NCBI GenBank assembly: GCA_013399695.1 | Contig: VXAU01000295.1 | Location: 112,272-176,271, forward strand | Reading direction: 5' to 3' | DNA from: Formicarius rufipectus | Lineage: Eukaryota > Chordata > Aves > Passeriformes > Formicariidae | DNA length: 64,000 bases | Part shown: positions 63,401 through 64,000 of the stretch, one piece after another | Layout: each line of letters begins with the position of its first letter | Position numbering within the stretch: position 1 is the first letter of the stretch | Notes under the pieces: model-generated | Seen by the model: only the letters and a program-made list of their open reading frames with translations | Told to the model about the DNA's origin: nothing | Databases searched by the model: none | Translations under genes and position numbers: made by a program

Positions 63401-64000
63401 ACAGCCTACATACAAATAATTTTTTCACTACATCATTGCACCTCCTTCCCTTGCAGTGAATACAGGCAAAAGTCAACTTCTTAAAATTATGTTTTTCTTG
63501 GGAAATAACAGCTATTAATTCTCTTCGACATTGTTATATATTTTCACATAAAATGAAAATCTTGCATACCAAGAATCCCCAAACAGAAACATAGAGTTTT
63601 TTCTTTGAATCTTATTAAGAGGCATGCCAAACCACAGCCAAAAGTTTTGAAATGTTCCCACTGTTGAAACACATAATTTTGCATGAGGTGCATTTCATGT
63701 AGTCACACCAACCCTGTTCTCTTGGACTTGTTTAATGCAGGGTTCTTCTATTTTTCAGTGTTGCACCACACGTTGTGCAAATCACATGCAGGTACAAACA
63801 CACATCACATTCACCCATAAACCCAACTGTACAGGAGTAACTTAATTTTACAGTAATTCAGCAAAGCCTGAAAACTTTCTGGAGTTTAGGGGAATCTGAT
63901 GCTTGGTCACATTTTGAACTGTAATAAGGAACATTGTTTTCTAGTACATTTCTATATGCTAGAACAACTGTGTTCCTCTGAGCCTCTGTCTGATCATTGC
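54487..64000. other. 9.5-kb AT-rich stretch without recognisable genes
   Basis: I find no repeat family or convincing exon. Minor features are the G-rich tract at 57125-57160 and an A21 run at 58261-58281. The stretches at 61321-61460 and 62890-63000 have clustered homeodomain-like, E-box-like and octamer-like words but no direct proof of constraint. Confidence 0.55.
58261..58281. repeat. Poly(A) run, 21 bases
   Basis: A perfect A21 without a polyadenylation signal close upstream. I treat it as a simple repeat. Confidence 0.9.

Noticed and set aside
1..64000. tRNA, rRNA, snRNA, CRISPR, bacterial operon or mitochondrial insert
   Set aside because: I looked for B-box-like, U6/7SK-like and conserved mitochondrial words and for spaced direct repeats on both strands and saw none. 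A full search needs tRNAscan-SE, Infernal and BLAST.

Overview
The window reads as nuclear DNA from a bird, probably a neoavian and perhaps a passerine. The evidence is the repeat content. CR1 retrotransposon pieces with the avian CR1 reverse-transcriptase protein pattern are present, together with several LTR families typical of avian endogenous retroviruses (ERVL-type and others). There are no Alu or L1 elements, and there is no operon-like gene packing. The sequence is AT-rich, and outside the repeats no open frame looks like a conserved protein exon. I find no protein-coding gene, rRNA, tRNA or other RNA gene that I can defend. The window is best described as a gene desert or the interior of a very large intron. 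Two isolated Ns (5968 and 41205) show it comes from a draft assembly.

Layout. A 5'-truncated plus-strand CR1 (720-1683) is followed by a minus-strand CR1 3' end that is split by a solo LTR (2651-3275). A weaker candidate LTR lies at 3970-4291. About 10 kb of featureless AT-rich DNA follows. Next come an ERVL-type LTR (14457-14905) and, back to back with it, the longest CR1 of the window (14959-16345, minus strand) with a pentanucleotide tail. Two copies of one minus-strand LTR family lie at 18430-19062 (truncated) and 30772-31745 (nearly full length). A second CR1 interrupted by a solo LTR sits at 33691-34545, and here the 6-bp target duplication is exact. A 170-bp near-perfect tandem duplication joined by an N lies at 41035-41375. 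A much older CR1 remnant, of a type also common in turtles and crocodilians, is at 49373-49815. The rest is unique-looking AT-rich DNA with simple repeats, among them a 10-bp minisatellite at 52245-52328.

The copies allow some relative dating. Both CR1 copies in which the RT active site is preserved have lost its catalytic pair. Two related minus-strand solo LTRs (2702-3215 and 33792-34384) each landed inside an older CR1. The 49373-49815 remnant is by far the most diverged element. Possible functional non-repeat DNA is limited to weak signals: a full CRE palindrome 21 bp upstream of a TATA-like box (48767-48803), an isolated strong TATA box (39082), splice-site-like pairs on the minus strand near 54420-54490, and some homeodomain-site-rich stretches. 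None of these can be proved from sequence alone, and I see no new biological system here.
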